Source of the DNA: Acidobacteriaceae bacterium
GTDB lineage: Bacteria; Acidobacteriota; Terriglobia; Terriglobales; Acidobacteriaceae
NCBI GenBank assembly: GCA_003131315.1
Contig: PKUV01000128.1
Location: forward strand, 1-59,511
Length of the DNA stretch: 59,511 nucleotides
Direction of reading: 5' to 3'
Shown piece by piece: positions 18,771 to 27,703 of this stretch; positions within the stretch are counted from its first letter, which is position 1, and every line of letters starts with the position of its first letter. The translations under genes were made by a program, and so were the position numbers. Below the pieces are notes generated by a model that was not told the DNA's origin, did no database searches, and saw only the letters and a program-made list of their open reading frames with translations.

Positions 18771-18819
18771 GGAAAAGAATTTATGAAAACACCTCGAGTG
18801 TCGCGGAAACTCCGCCCGG

Positions 18820-19845
18820 TCATGGCACCTGCTCCAGTTGGTCTCGTCGAATCCATCCGTGCTGCCCGTCGTGCGTCTCGACCCCGTACCAGTAAGGCGT
18901 TGAAATCAGAATCAGAACTTCGACGCCAGGCTCCAGTGATTTCAGCGTGCTCGCCGTGTGGAACGGAGCGGACTTGAGCGGAGCCCCGGGCTGCTTGACC
19001 AGTCGCTCTACCTGCCGGCGCAACTCCGCAACGTGTTGTTCCAGCGATTCAGCGGGCTGCTCGAACGCCGCCGATGGTTGGGGCGTCGCGGATGTTGGTG
19101 ACGCAGGGAATGATTGTGGCGCCGAGGTCGGCGCCGCTTGACCATTCGTGCTCTCTCCAGTCGTACTCTCGCCATTCGTGCCTTCGAGGGACTTCGCCGT
19201 TGCGGGCGGAGTGCTCAGCACAACTGTGTCACTGCCCAGGCCGAAGTTTTGCTTCGCTAATCGTTCCTGTTTCGCTTGTAAGGCCTCGGCGGTTTCCTTT
19301 TTCACCAGCTCAGCTGCTTCGAGGCGGTCTTGGATGTCCTTGTACTCGGCGCTTTCCACCGAGCCGTTCGATGGGTGCACGCCGTGCCGAAAATCTTCCA
19401 CAAACAGAGCGTCAATTCGCAGGACTGTATTTTTGTCTCCCTGTGGCTGCACCACGTACCGCACGGCCAGCGTTCCAACATCGCCGCTGTCTTTGAAATT
19501 TCGCGGATCCAGTGCCTGCTTCCGCACCTTGTAGAAGACCTTGCCTCCCTCCGTCCATGCCGGAAACACCGGCGTAGACGTGGCCGCGACCGCTCCCGTG
19601 ATGTACTCGTCTTTGTTGTATTCCTTGCTTCCCCGGATAATCGTGTTCTGCGCCACGTCTTCCACAACCTGCGCGACTTCGGGCTCCGGCAGCGGAACGT
19701 TGACGATCAGGCCCGCGCCGTACTGAAGAACATCTTTTTTTTCGCGGCCCTGCGCGGGGATCGCCGCCGCAGTGAGCAGAAGAAGCAGAAGAAATGCTGC
19801 CGCTACCCGGAGATAACATGGGAGATAAAGTTCAATTCGATGCAA
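18820..19845 (-). CDS. Secreted protein with C-terminal SH3-like domain
   Basis: Not assigned to a named family. I start at TTG 19845, giving 341 residues: MHRIELYLPCYLRV plus a hydrophobic signal segment AAAFLLLLLLTAAAIPAQG. A conserved globular part follows (GAGLIVNVPLPEPEVAQVVEDVAQNT is its opening region; GTLAVRYVVQPQGDKNT and IDALFVEDFRHGVHPSNG are in it), then a coiled-coil-like stretch DIQDRLEAAELVKKETAEAL, a Ser/Thr/Pro-rich linker, a second short coil, and an SH3 fold ending HGWIRRDQLEQVP. The open frame runs on to 20040, but that part overlaps a palindromic repeat and has no conserved look. Likely periplasmic. It is followed on the same strand by another SH3 protein. Confidence 0.75.
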   Translation of the reverse strand: MHRIELYLPCYLRVAAAFLLLLLLTAAAIPAQGREKKDVLQYGAGLIVNVPLPEPEVAQVVEDVAQNTIIRGSKEYNKDEYITGAVAATSTPVFPAWTEGGKVFYKVRKQALDPRNFKDSGDVGTLAVRYVVQPQGDKNTVLRIDALFVEDFRHGVHPSNGSVESAEYKDIQDRLEAAELVKKETAEALQAKQERLAKQNFGLGSDTVVLSTPPATAKSLEGTNGESTTGESTNGQAAPTSAPQSFPASPTSATPQPSAAFEQPAESLEQHVAELRRQVERLVKQPGAPLKSAPFHTASTLKSLEPGVEVLILISTPYWYGVETHDGQHGWIRRDQLEQVP

Positions 19846-20011
19846 CGCAAACCAACCATTCGACCCCTTACCCCGAAAATTCTTCTCCCAGATCACGACC
19901 GGCTCCGGTATTCCTGTTGCAAGAGTCTCATACGCTGGGTTGATCGCTGTCAACTCGCGCAGCGCGCACCCCGAGTGCCATTCCTTAGCAGCCCGTGGTG
20001 CAAGTACGGTT

Positions 20012-20080
20012 CGTATCAGGGCATGCCTTCCTTCAGGCATGCCGTAAGTGCTGCACTTATGAGGGCGTCTTCAGGCGCCG
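20012..20080. repeat. Two-hairpin repeat (TTCGTATCAGGGC family)
   Basis: TTCGTATCAGGGCATGCC is followed by a GGCATGCC-TTCCTTCA-GGCATGCC palindrome and a GGCG-TCTTCA-GGCGCC hairpin. Lies in the spacer before the respiratory operon. Confidence 0.75.
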
Positions 20081-20143
20081 AGGACGGAGATTGGAGTTTC
20101 ACCACGGGCTGTTAGGTGCCTCTCGGGACACTATGTAAAACAT

Positions 20144-20163
20144 TTGTAAAAAAAATCTTACAA
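20144..20163 (+). promoter_or_regulatory. Candidate operator TTGTAA-N8-TTACAA before the respiratory operon
   Basis: A perfect 6-bp inverted repeat with an A-rich 8-bp centre lies about 210 bp before the first gene of the operon, in an AT-rich pocket of an otherwise GC-rich region. The remaining spacer (20080-20370) holds no gene. The regulator is unknown. Confidence 0.35.
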
Positions 20164-20370
20164 CCCTATTGCACTTCGTCAAACATGGGAGTAGTATCCA
20201 CGGCCAAGTGGGGTGGTCGTCCTTTCGTGTAAAAAGTTTTGGGGTTTCTGCTGAACGCAGGAGCCAGGCACTGGTCGTTACGCTTGACCTCTGCATGGCT
20301 GCCGTCGTTTGCGCGATGCGCGGAATTTCGTTTTTGCAAAATCTAAATGGACTTGTCTGAGGAGTGCAGC

Positions 20371-21834
20371 ATGCGTATGTGGGCGCAGTCTCATCTCTGT
20401 CAGAAGCCGCAGCGGGTGACTTCCGTCCTCGCCGCTGCTTTCGCGCTGATTTTTCTGATCTTGGGCGCTAGCCAGTCCGCCAGCGCGTTACCTGCCTTCG
20501 CCAGGAAGTATGGCCTGCGTTGCTCAGCCTGTCATGAAAGTTGGCCCATGCTAAATTACTTCGGCCAAAAGTTCAAAGACAACGGCTACCAACTCATGAA
20601 CGATCGCGATGCTCCGATCTGGCAGAATCCGGGGTACTGGCCAGTCACGTTTCGCATCGTTCCGATCTGGCATCGGGTCAGCACCGGCAAAGTTGCCGTC
20701 GACGGCGGCGATGGCCAAGTCGAGCAGCGGATCACCTCGTCGGGTTTCGATCTCAGCGGTCTCGACTTCCACACCGGCGGCACGCTGGGAAAGAACATTT
20801 CCTTCTATGTGCTCCCTTCCTCCGATGCCACCGCCTCTTTCCACTTTGAAACCGTCATGGCGCGGCTCGACAACGTCTTAGGCAGTACGTGGCTGAACGT
20901 AAAGCTGGGCAAGTTCGAGCTCGACAACCTGCTCTCTGAGAAGCGCATTCTGACGCTTACTGCAAATGGGGGCATCTACCAGCTCTATCACTTCATGCCG
21001 CAAGGCGACGGCAACATCTTTGGGCAAATGGGAGCCAACCAGCTCGGCGTCGAGGTAATGGGGCACTCGTACAACGATCGGACGCGCTACTCCGCTTCGC
21101 TGCTCAGCTCAAACAATGGCAGTGTAGGCTTGCCCTACGGCGCCAACTCCTATAGCGGATTCTTTGCCGCCAGCCAGGCATTCGATGCCGGCAAGTTGGG
21201 TGTGCAACGCCTCGGCTTCTACGCCATGCTCGGCGAAGCCCCAACCACCTGGCTCACCAATGGCGGGGCTCCGATTGGCGGTTCAGGTACCGGAAACAAG
21301 GGTTTCAGCCGCGAAGGCTTCGTCGGACAGTTCTACTTCGGGCAGCACTTCGATGTCCAGGTTGTCACTCAACACGGATCGGACAGCGCATGGTTCGGCC
21401 AAGGCTACGGCGACTATATCGATGGCTATGCGTCTAACCCCACCGCCACTTGCGCCAGCGCCACCGGACCGCATGTCTGCAACAACACGCCAGATACGGT
21501 GCTCGCCGCAGGTTCGCGCGCGCCGACCTGGAATGGCGTTCTCATTGAACCTCACTACGTCTACAGCCCGCAGCTCATCTTCCTCGCGAGATATGAAACG
21601 ATCAAGATGTCACAGCAGTCGAACGGGCCACAATCGGCCAATCCTTCTAGATCGGACCTCGGCAATATCACCACCTACACGGTTGGCTATCGCTACAACC
21701 CGTTCATGACGAGCCGGGCGGGTTTTGCCTGGCATAACGAGTTCAACCTGTTTCATCAAGTAGGGACATCGTCGCTGAGCAATACGAATATCAACACGAG
21801 TGAGATATTGACCGGATTTGATTTCGACTTCTAA
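20371..21834 (+). CDS. Outer-membrane fused c-type cytochrome-porin (Cyc2-like)
   Basis: A 487-residue precursor: signal peptide (residues 1-39, ending SASA), then LPAFARKYGLRCSACHESWP with one heme-c site CSACH at 51-55, then about 430 residues of alternating polar/aromatic beta-strand-like sequence ending ILTGFDFDF. The terminal Phe is the usual outer-membrane barrel signal. One N-terminal heme followed by a barrel is the layout of Cyc2, which passes electrons from extracellular Fe(II) across the outer membrane. Start at ATG 20371 is preceded by GAGGAG. It heads an operon with a diheme cytochrome, a cupredoxin and an oxidase. Iron as donor is inference; other soluble or solid donors are possible. 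Confidence 0.8.
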   Translation: MRMWAQSHLCQKPQRVTSVLAAAFALIFLILGASQSASALPAFARKYGLRCSACHESWPMLNYFGQKFKDNGYQLMNDRDAPIWQNPGYWPVTFRIVPIWHRVSTGKVAVDGGDGQVEQRITSSGFDLSGLDFHTGGTLGKNISFYVLPSSDATASFHFETVMARLDNVLGSTWLNVKLGKFELDNLLSEKRILTLTANGGIYQLYHFMPQGDGNIFGQMGANQLGVEVMGHSYNDRTRYSASLLSSNNGSVGLPYGANSYSGFFAASQAFDAGKLGVQRLGFYAMLGEAPTTWLTNGGAPIGGSGTGNKGFSREGFVGQFYFGQHFDVQVVTQHGSDSAWFGQGYGDYIDGYASNPTATCASATGPHVCNNTPDTVLAAGSRAPTWNGVLIEPHYVYSPQLIFLARYETIKMSQQSNGPQSANPSRSDLGNITTYTVGYRYNPFMTSRAGFAWHNEFNLFHQVGTSSLSNTNINTSEILTGFDFDF

Positions 21835-21893
21835 CTATCATCCGCCGGCGAACTCGATTCGCCAGCGCTGACTTCGGTGCAAGGGTGCTGACT

Positions 21894-22844
21894 ATGAACA
21901 GCTTGAGGCCAATGCGTTTTACCGGCGCGATTCTTTTCACTGCGATCTTGGGACTAGTCCTCGCCCCCGGGTTCGCTGCTCGGGCCCCCGCCCAGGATGC
22001 GCCCGACGTAGGGCCGACGCCACGTCTCGTGATGAAGCCCATGGAGAGCCACATCGGGAACATCACCGGGCATGCCGCAGCCGCGAAGTCCGACTACCGC
22101 CGCTATTGCGCCGGCTGTCACGGGGATCTGGGCGATGCCAATGGTGAGAACGCGGTTTGGCTTGATCCGAAGCCACGCGACTTCACCATCGCGAGTTTCA
22201 AGTGCCGCTCCACTCTGACCGGCACCCTGCCCACCGATGAAGATCTCTACAACACCATCGGACGCGGCCTCACCAACTCCAACATGCCAATCTGGAATAC
22301 TTTCACCCGGCAGCAGCGCGCCGACCTCGTGGCCTATATCAAGATCTTCTCACCTCGTTGGGACAAGGAAAAAGCCGGCGACCCGATCAAGGTTCCCGCC
22401 GAGCCCCCGGTCTCCATCGAGAGCATCGCCCACGGCAAAGCGCTCTTCACAAAGCTGGAATGCTGGAAGTGTCATGGCCCGGCGGGGAAGGGCGATGGTC
22501 CGTCCGCCGGGACCCTCACCGACAGCAAAGACAATCCGATTCGTCCCTACAACTTCGCCTTGGGCAAAGACGACTCGCGCTTCAAGTGCGGCAACACCAA
22601 CCAGGATATCTACAAGATCTTCATGACCGGCGTGGACGGCACGCCCATGCCTTCCTTCGCTGACGTGATTCAGCCGAACGACGCCTGGGATCTCGTCCAT
22701 TTCCTGCGTACGTTGCAGATCAACCGTCACGGCAAGGAGAACGAAGTTCTGTCGGCTGCGCACGGAGTTATACCCCCGTACGTGGATAAAAACCCGGCGC
22801 CAGCTGCCCCGGCCGATAACAAGTCGCCCGGTGGCGGCCACTAA
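21894..22844 (+). CDS. Diheme c-type cytochrome, periplasmic
   Basis: A 316-residue precursor with a signal segment (TGAILFTAILGLVLAPGFAA) and two heme-c sites: CAGCH at about residues 72-76 and CWKCH at about 190-194. Likely axial Met ligands lie in LTNSNMPIWNTF and GVDGTPMPSFADV, one per lobe, so this is a two-domain cytochrome of the c4/class I kind. The C-terminal tail is Pro/Ala-rich. Start at ATG 21894 has AAGGG 8 nt upstream. Position 60 bp after the cytochrome-porin and before the cupredoxin and oxidase suggests it carries electrons between the outer membrane and the oxidase. Confidence 0.9.
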   Translation: MNSLRPMRFTGAILFTAILGLVLAPGFAARAPAQDAPDVGPTPRLVMKPMESHIGNITGHAAAAKSDYRRYCAGCHGDLGDANGENAVWLDPKPRDFTIASFKCRSTLTGTLPTDEDLYNTIGRGLTNSNMPIWNTFTRQQRADLVAYIKIFSPRWDKEKAGDPIKVPAEPPVSIESIAHGKALFTKLECWKCHGPAGKGDGPSAGTLTDSKDNPIRPYNFALGKDDSRFKCGNTNQDIYKIFMTGVDGTPMPSFADVIQPNDAWDLVHFLRTLQINRHGKENEVLSAAHGVIPPYVDKNPAPAAPADNKSPGGGH

Positions 22845-22878
22845 GTGAATACCAAGACCCGAGGAGGGAGTTACTCGA

Positions 22879-23580
22879 ATGCGCACTAAGCAAATGCTGC
22901 TAGCTCTTTTGACGCTGCTCGTCTGTTCGTCCCTGATGTTCGCTGGAACGGTTAGCGGCAAGGTGACCTACACGGGCACGCCCGCCAAACAAAAACCCAT
23001 CGATATGTCCAAAGAACCCAGCTGCGCCAAGCAGCATGCCACGCCCGTAACTGTCGAAACGGTTGTGACCGGGCCCAACAATGCATTGGAAAACGTGGTG
23101 GTGTACGTTTCGTCCGGGGCTCCCGATGATGGTCAGGTTCCGTCGCAGGCCGTCACCTTCGAGCAGAAAGGCTGCCAGTATCTTCCGCACGTTCTGGCCA
23201 TGCACGTCAACCAGGAACTCAAGATCGTCAACAGCGACCAGACTTCGCACAACATTCACCCGCTGGCCAAAGTGAATCGCGAATGGAACAAATCCCAGCC
23301 GCCCGGCACGCCGCCGATTTCCGAGAAATACGACAAGCCCGAATTCATCTCGGTGAAGTGCAATGTCCATCCCTGGATGCACGGCGAATTCGCGGTGCTC
23401 AACACGAATCACTACGACTTAAGCAAGGGTGGAGGCGACTTCAAGCTGCCGAACCTGCCTCCTGGCAAGTACACCATCACCGCCTGGCATGAAGACTACG
23501 GCACCCAGACCGCCGACGTCACCATCACTGGCAACGAAACCAAGGACGTGAACTTTACCTTCAAAGCGAAGGCATACTGA
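22879..23580 (+). CDS. Cupredoxin-like periplasmic protein (plastocyanin/rusticyanin type)
   Basis: A 233-residue precursor with a signal peptide (MRTKQMLLALLTLLVCSSLMFAG). A beta-sandwich follows with an apparent type-1 copper set: His124 in SHNIHPLA, Cys161, His164 and Met167 in SVKCNVHPWMHGEF. The end (LPNLPPGKYTITAWHEDYG) is a carboxypeptidase-regulatory-like module. GGAGG lies before the ATG. It fits a small blue copper electron carrier donating to the CuA of the following CoxB; an alternative is that it only delivers or stores copper. It is followed by a strong hairpin that could set the ratio of upstream to downstream messages. Confidence 0.85.
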   Translation: MRTKQMLLALLTLLVCSSLMFAGTVSGKVTYTGTPAKQKPIDMSKEPSCAKQHATPVTVETVVTGPNNALENVVVYVSSGAPDDGQVPSQAVTFEQKGCQYLPHVLAMHVNQELKIVNSDQTSHNIHPLAKVNREWNKSQPPGTPPISEKYDKPEFISVKCNVHPWMHGEFAVLNTNHYDLSKGGGDFKLPNLPPGKYTITAWHEDYGTQTADVTITGNETKDVNFTFKAKAY

Positions 23581-23590
23581 CGGAACGACG

Positions 23591-23615
23591 GCGGCGGAGT
23601 CTCGTTCTCCGCCGC
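23591..23615 (+). other. Intercistronic hairpin between cupredoxin and coxB
   Basis: GCGGCGGAG pairs with CTCCGCCGC around a 7-nt loop. No T-run follows, so it looks like an mRNA processing or stability structure rather than an intrinsic terminator. Confidence 0.55.
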
Positions 23616-23666
23616 TGCATTCCCAGGGAAGTAAGGTCGGAAGCGGCAACCGGAGGGCGAAGCATC

Positions 23667-24470
23667 ATGGCAAAATTCTTTGCGATCACCATCATCGTAA
23701 TCGCGATTCTTTCCGCGATTCCCATCCTGCGACACACCTGGGTGGCGCCAGAGGACATCTCGACTCATGGCCATCTGATCGATGAGCAGATGTCGGAAAC
23801 CATGGCGGAGGCTGGGATCTCCTTCCTCGCCGCACAATTCATTTTGGCCATTTTCGTCTGGCGCTTCTCAAACCCTGGCCCGGATGCAAAGATCAAAAAG
23901 TTTCCCGGCGGCGCCAAGGGTTTGGTGATTGCTGCCTTGCTGGTCGTTGGCATAGAAGTCATGGCCCTCGGAATCTTCGGAGTGAAGGCCTGGGCGAATG
24001 TATATCTCAGTCCGCCCTCGGCCGACGCCATGCCGATCCAGGTCCAAGCCGGACAGTTCGCTTTCTATTTCCGCTACCCCGGTCCCGATGGAAAGCTCGG
24101 CCCCATTCACCCCGAGCTCATTAACGAGGGATCACAGAATTTCTATGGTCTCGACCCCGAACACGATCCGGATTCCAAAGACGACATCGTGACCGCCGAG
24201 ATGGCTATCCCCGTGAACAAGGAGATCCATCTGCTCATGCATTCGAAGGATGTGGGACATTCCTTTTTTGTACGCGAGTTGCGGGTGCAACAGGATTTTG
24301 TTCCCGGGTTGGACGTTTCTCTGCACTTCACGGCAACTAAGGTCGGCAAGTACGAAATTGTCTGCACCCAGCTTTGTGGCCTGGGACATTACAACATGAA
24401 GGCGTACCTGAGCGTGATGTCTCAGCCGGACTTTGACGACTGGATGAAGAAGGAAGCGGCAATGCAGTAA
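23667..24470 (+). CDS. coxB: Cytochrome c oxidase subunit II
   Basis: Holds the CuA centre that takes electrons from the periplasmic donor. The 267-residue protein has transmembrane helices at about 5-22 and 82-106 and then a cupredoxin domain. CuA ligands: a His in MHSKDVGHSFFV, and C233, C237, H241 and M244 in CTQLCGLGHYNM. A normal DVSLHFTATKVGKYEIV strand precedes them. There is no fused cytochrome c domain, so an independent cytochrome or cupredoxin must be the donor, matching the two genes upstream. GGAGG lies before the ATG. Confidence 0.96.
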   Translation: MAKFFAITIIVIAILSAIPILRHTWVAPEDISTHGHLIDEQMSETMAEAGISFLAAQFILAIFVWRFSNPGPDAKIKKFPGGAKGLVIAALLVVGIEVMALGIFGVKAWANVYLSPPSADAMPIQVQAGQFAFYFRYPGPDGKLGPIHPELINEGSQNFYGLDPEHDPDSKDDIVTAEMAIPVNKEIHLLMHSKDVGHSFFVRELRVQQDFVPGLDVSLHFTATKVGKYEIVCTQLCGLGHYNMKAYLSVMSQPDFDDWMKKEAAMQ

Positions 24471-24529
24471 TCTCTTCCCGCCCGCGTTCACGCGCGAGTG
24501 GATCGAGACAACTCTTTTGAGGTGAGGAT

Positions 24530-26311
24530 ATGCACGACGTAGCAGCGCACGCGGCGCACCACGCTCCTCCGACAAGTTTCATTCGGAAGCACGTCTTCAG
24601 TCTGGACCATAAGGTGATCGGCAAGCAGTATTACGCGCTGGCCTTGGTCGCCGCTCTTGTCGGAATGGTGCTTTCCTGGTTCATGCGGATCCACCTTGCG
24701 TGGACCAACGCCGCGATCCCCGGCCTGCAATTGCTTTCGCCGAACGGTGCTCCTGGCGGGGTGATGACGCCGGAGTACTACCTGCAATTGATGACCATGC
24801 ATGGCACGATCATGGTCTTTTTTGTGCTCACGACCGCGCCTTTCGCGGCATTCGGTAATTTCTTCCTGCCGATCCAGGTCGGCGCGGAGGACATGCCCTT
24901 CCCGCACTTCAACATGATGTCGTTCTGGGTCACATTCGTGGCCTTCCTGGTCCTGATGTCCTCATTCTTCGTGGGCGATGGACCAACCCTGGGTGGCTGG
25001 ACCCAATACGCGCCGCTCAATGCCGTCGGTTCGGTTGCGGGTCCTGGACAAGGGGCAGGTGTGGTCCTTTGGGCAATTTCCATTGCTCTGTTTTGTGTTG
25101 GCCAGTTGTTGGGTGCACTGAACTTCATCCCCACCACGCTCGATCTCCGGGTCAAAGGGATGAGCCTCATGCGTCTGCCACTCAGCGCTTGGGCATGGTT
25201 CATTACCTCGTGCATGGGACTTACAGCATTTGCCGTGTTAATGCCGGCATGTATCCTGGTCATTCTGGATCACGTGGCCGGTACCAGCTTCTTTGTCGCA
25301 TCGAACCTGGTGATGAATGACCAAATGCTGCCGCACTCCGGAGGATCGACACTCTTATGGCAGCACCTGTTCTGGTTCTTCGGACATCCTGAGGTCTACA
25401 TCGCGATCATCCCCGGTATCGGCATCGTTTCCCATATCCTGATCACTAACATGCGCAAGCCGATGCTTAGCCAAAGAGTACTCATCTATTCCATGGGAGC
25501 CCTTGCCGTCCTCAGCTACATGGTCTATGGGCATCACATGTTTGTCAGCGGGATGAATCCGTTCTCCTCGCTGGCATTCTCTTTCCCTACCCTGGTCATA
25601 ACCATCCCGTCCTCCATCGTGGTACTGATCTGGACCTTCAGTCTGTATGGTTCCAAGCTGCGTATCAACTCGGCTTCCCTGTTTGCCTTGGGCTTTATTT
25701 CGATGTTCGTCAGCGGTGGCGTGAGCGGCTTCTTCCTGGCTCAGCCCTCCATCGATATCATGCTCCATGCGACTTACTTCGTGGTGGGCCATTTCCACCT
25801 GGTGATGGGCGTCGCGGCCATGTTCGGCATTTTCGCGGGAACTTACTTCTGGTTCCCCAAGATGGCCGGACGAATGATGAACGAGACTTTGGGGAAAATT
25901 CACTTCTGGCTCAGCTTCGTGGGCGCGTATTGCATCTTTATGCCATTCCATTACCTGGGAATGGCCGGGAATGTGCGCCGCTACTCGACCTTCGTGGATG
26001 ACTTCCTGCAGCCTCTGATCCCGGTGCATCGCTTCATCACCATCGCGGCCCTCATCACAGGTGCTGCCCAGTTGATTTTTCTCTACAACCTGATTCACAG
26101 CCGGTTCTGGGGCGCGCCCGCGCCAGATAATCCGTGGGAGGCCACTTCGCTGGAGTGGAGCACGGCTACGCCGCCACCTTGGGACAATTTTGGCGGTAAG
26201 CATCCGGTGGTTTACCACGATCCCTATCAATACGGCGTGCAAAGTTCGGTTGGTGACTACGTCATGCAGACTTCGCCGGAGCAAGTTAAGACGGAACACG
26301 AAGAGAAGTAA
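24530..26311 (+). CDS. coxA: Cytochrome c oxidase subunit I
   Basis: Catalytic subunit that reduces O2 to water at the heme-CuB centre and pumps protons. The 593-residue protein has about 12-13 membrane helices. Visible ligands: His in YLQLMTMHGTIMVFF (low-spin heme), the cross-linked His-Tyr pair in FFGHPEVYIAIIPG, the CuB histidines in YGHHMFVSGM, and the heme histidines in HATYFVVGHFHLVMG. HPEVY and the Tyr of the A-type K-channel indicate an A-family oxidase. A typical NPWEATSLEW stretch lies near the end. ctaB at 16.2 kb can supply heme O, though no ctaA is in view. Confidence 0.97.
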   Translation: MHDVAAHAAHHAPPTSFIRKHVFSLDHKVIGKQYYALALVAALVGMVLSWFMRIHLAWTNAAIPGLQLLSPNGAPGGVMTPEYYLQLMTMHGTIMVFFVLTTAPFAAFGNFFLPIQVGAEDMPFPHFNMMSFWVTFVAFLVLMSSFFVGDGPTLGGWTQYAPLNAVGSVAGPGQGAGVVLWAISIALFCVGQLLGALNFIPTTLDLRVKGMSLMRLPLSAWAWFITSCMGLTAFAVLMPACILVILDHVAGTSFFVASNLVMNDQMLPHSGGSTLLWQHLFWFFGHPEVYIAIIPGIGIVSHILITNMRKPMLSQRVLIYSMGALAVLSYMVYGHHMFVSGMNPFSSLAFSFPTLVITIPSSIVVLIWTFSLYGSKLRINSASLFALGFISMFVSGGVSGFFLAQPSIDIMLHATYFVVGHFHLVMGVAAMFGIFAGTYFWFPKMAGRMMNETLGKIHFWLSFVGAYCIFMPFHYLGMAGNVRRYSTFVDDFLQPLIPVHRFITIAALITGAAQLIFLYNLIHSRFWGAPAPDNPWEATSLEWSTATPPPWDNFGGKHPVVYHDPYQYGVQSSVGDYVMQTSPEQVKTEHEEK

Positions 26312-26354
26312 CTCGCGAAACACTGGCATCTGCGGGAGGGGAGTTTAGTGCGTT

Positions 26355-27032
26355 ATGGCAACTACGGTACATGAACCGCCGCAAATCGATCCGCACCGCT
26401 TGCCGGATCAAGGGCACTCGGGGAACTTTGGTTGGCGGAACTTGGTTCCGGCGGATGGTGACCTGCGTGTGGCGCTCGACTACTCGCCGCCGCCGTCCTC
26501 GACTGGCATCTGGGTAGTGCTTTTCGCCATTACGATGATGTTTGCCGCGTTCACCAGCGCCCTGATCGTTCGCAAAGGATCATCGCTGGACTGGCAGACC
26601 TTCACGTTGCCGTCGATCCTCTACTTCAACACCCTGCTGCTCCTCGCCAGCAGCGTTACCCTGGAAGTCTCGCGCCGCCGCGTCGCTACTTTCATGGGCG
26701 GTCTGAAAAGTCAGGTTGAGAGCCCGGCACGCTGGCTGTACATAACCTTATTTCTCGGCCTGCTTTTTGTGGCTGGTCAGTACGTCGCGTGGTCGCAGTT
26801 GAGCGCCCAGGGGCTCTATCTGGCCACGAATCCAAGCAGTTCTTTTTTCTATGTGCTGACAGCCACACACGCACTACACGTACTCGGGGGTCTGGGCGGG
26901 TTGATCTATGTGATTCGCAAGCTGAGTAAGTCGTCCCTGCGACGGAGCACGCTGGATGCGACCGCGCGTTACTGGCATTTCATGGACGTTCTTTGGCTGT
27001 ACCTGATTTTGCTGCTTTGGATCAAACTTTAA
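26355..27032 (+). CDS. coxC: Cytochrome c oxidase subunit III
   Basis: A 225-residue membrane subunit with about five helices, belonging to the heme-copper oxidase subunit III family that stabilises subunit I and feeds protons. It shows the features YYSPPPSST-like helix start (STGIWVVLFAITMMFAAFTS), QYVAWSQLSAQGLYL, FYVLTATHALHVLGG and the final RYWHFMDVLWLYLILLLW. It sits 43 bp after coxA and 24 bp before a second subunit III gene, both in the same operon. The start ATG is the natural one; the Shine-Dalgarno (GGAGGGGAG) is some 14 nt away. Confidence 0.93.
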   Translation: MATTVHEPPQIDPHRLPDQGHSGNFGWRNLVPADGDLRVALDYSPPPSSTGIWVVLFAITMMFAAFTSALIVRKGSSLDWQTFTLPSILYFNTLLLLASSVTLEVSRRRVATFMGGLKSQVESPARWLYITLFLGLLFVAGQYVAWSQLSAQGLYLATNPSSSFFYVLTATHALHVLGGLGGLIYVIRKLSKSSLRRSTLDATARYWHFMDVLWLYLILLLWIKL

Positions 27033-27056
27033 CCGACTCAATAATTAGGAGGCGCT

Positions 27057-27677
27057 GTGAGCCAAGCGGATTTGACCATGGAAGTACACACGACAGGCCT
27101 GACGGTAGGACCGGCATTTTCGATTCCTACAAAAAAGCTGGCGATGTGGCTGTTCATTATCGCCGACACCATGACTTTTGCCGCGTGCCTGGTGGCCTAT
27201 GGATTCCTGCGCAATGGGACTCCCGATTGGCCAAGACCGTTCCACAGCATCACCAACGTCGCGATCATGACCTTCATTCTTCTGACCAGCAGTTTGACCA
27301 TGCTGCTCGGACTGCGGTCAGCGAGGGCGGGGGACAAAGCCGGAGCCTTTCGTTGGACCATGATTACGGCGGCTGCGGGTATTGTTTTCGCCCTCCTGCA
27401 TATTCGTGAATGGATGGGCCTCATCAATGAAGGCATGACCCTCTTTAAGAACCCCTGGGGAACCGGATTGTTCGGGGCGTCATTTTTCAGCATCACAGGC
27501 TTGCACCTCACGCACGTTACGGGCGGCGTAATCGCTCTGCTCGTTGTGGGTGTGCGCTACAAGGGCGGCCGCTACAATGCGGATGATATCGAGATACTGG
27601 GGCTTTACTGGCACTTCGTGGATCTGGTTTGGATGTTCGTCGTACCGTTAGTCTACCTTTTGAATCTCACCCACTAG
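27057..27677 (+). CDS. Second cytochrome c oxidase subunit III-like protein
   Basis: A 206-residue membrane protein starting at GTG 27057 behind AGGAGG. It has five predicted helices and subunit III hallmarks: KKLAMWLFIIADTMTFAACL, ALLHIREWMGLINEGMTL, SITGLHLTHVTGGVIALLV and GLYWHFVDLVWMFVVPLVYLL. It is clearly related to the preceding gene but not a recent copy. Many oxidases split or duplicate this family, so both may be assembled into one enzyme, or one may be an assembly-specific variant. It is followed after 26 bp by the small subunit IV gene. Confidence 0.9.
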   Translation: MSQADLTMEVHTTGLTVGPAFSIPTKKLAMWLFIIADTMTFAACLVAYGFLRNGTPDWPRPFHSITNVAIMTFILLTSSLTMLLGLRSARAGDKAGAFRWTMITAAAGIVFALLHIREWMGLINEGMTLFKNPWGTGLFGASFFSITGLHLTHVTGGVIALLVVGVRYKGGRYNADDIEILGLYWHFVDLVWMFVVPLVYLLNLTH

Positions 27678-27703
27678 ATCAAGCAGCTAGGGAGCAGAAT
27701 GCT

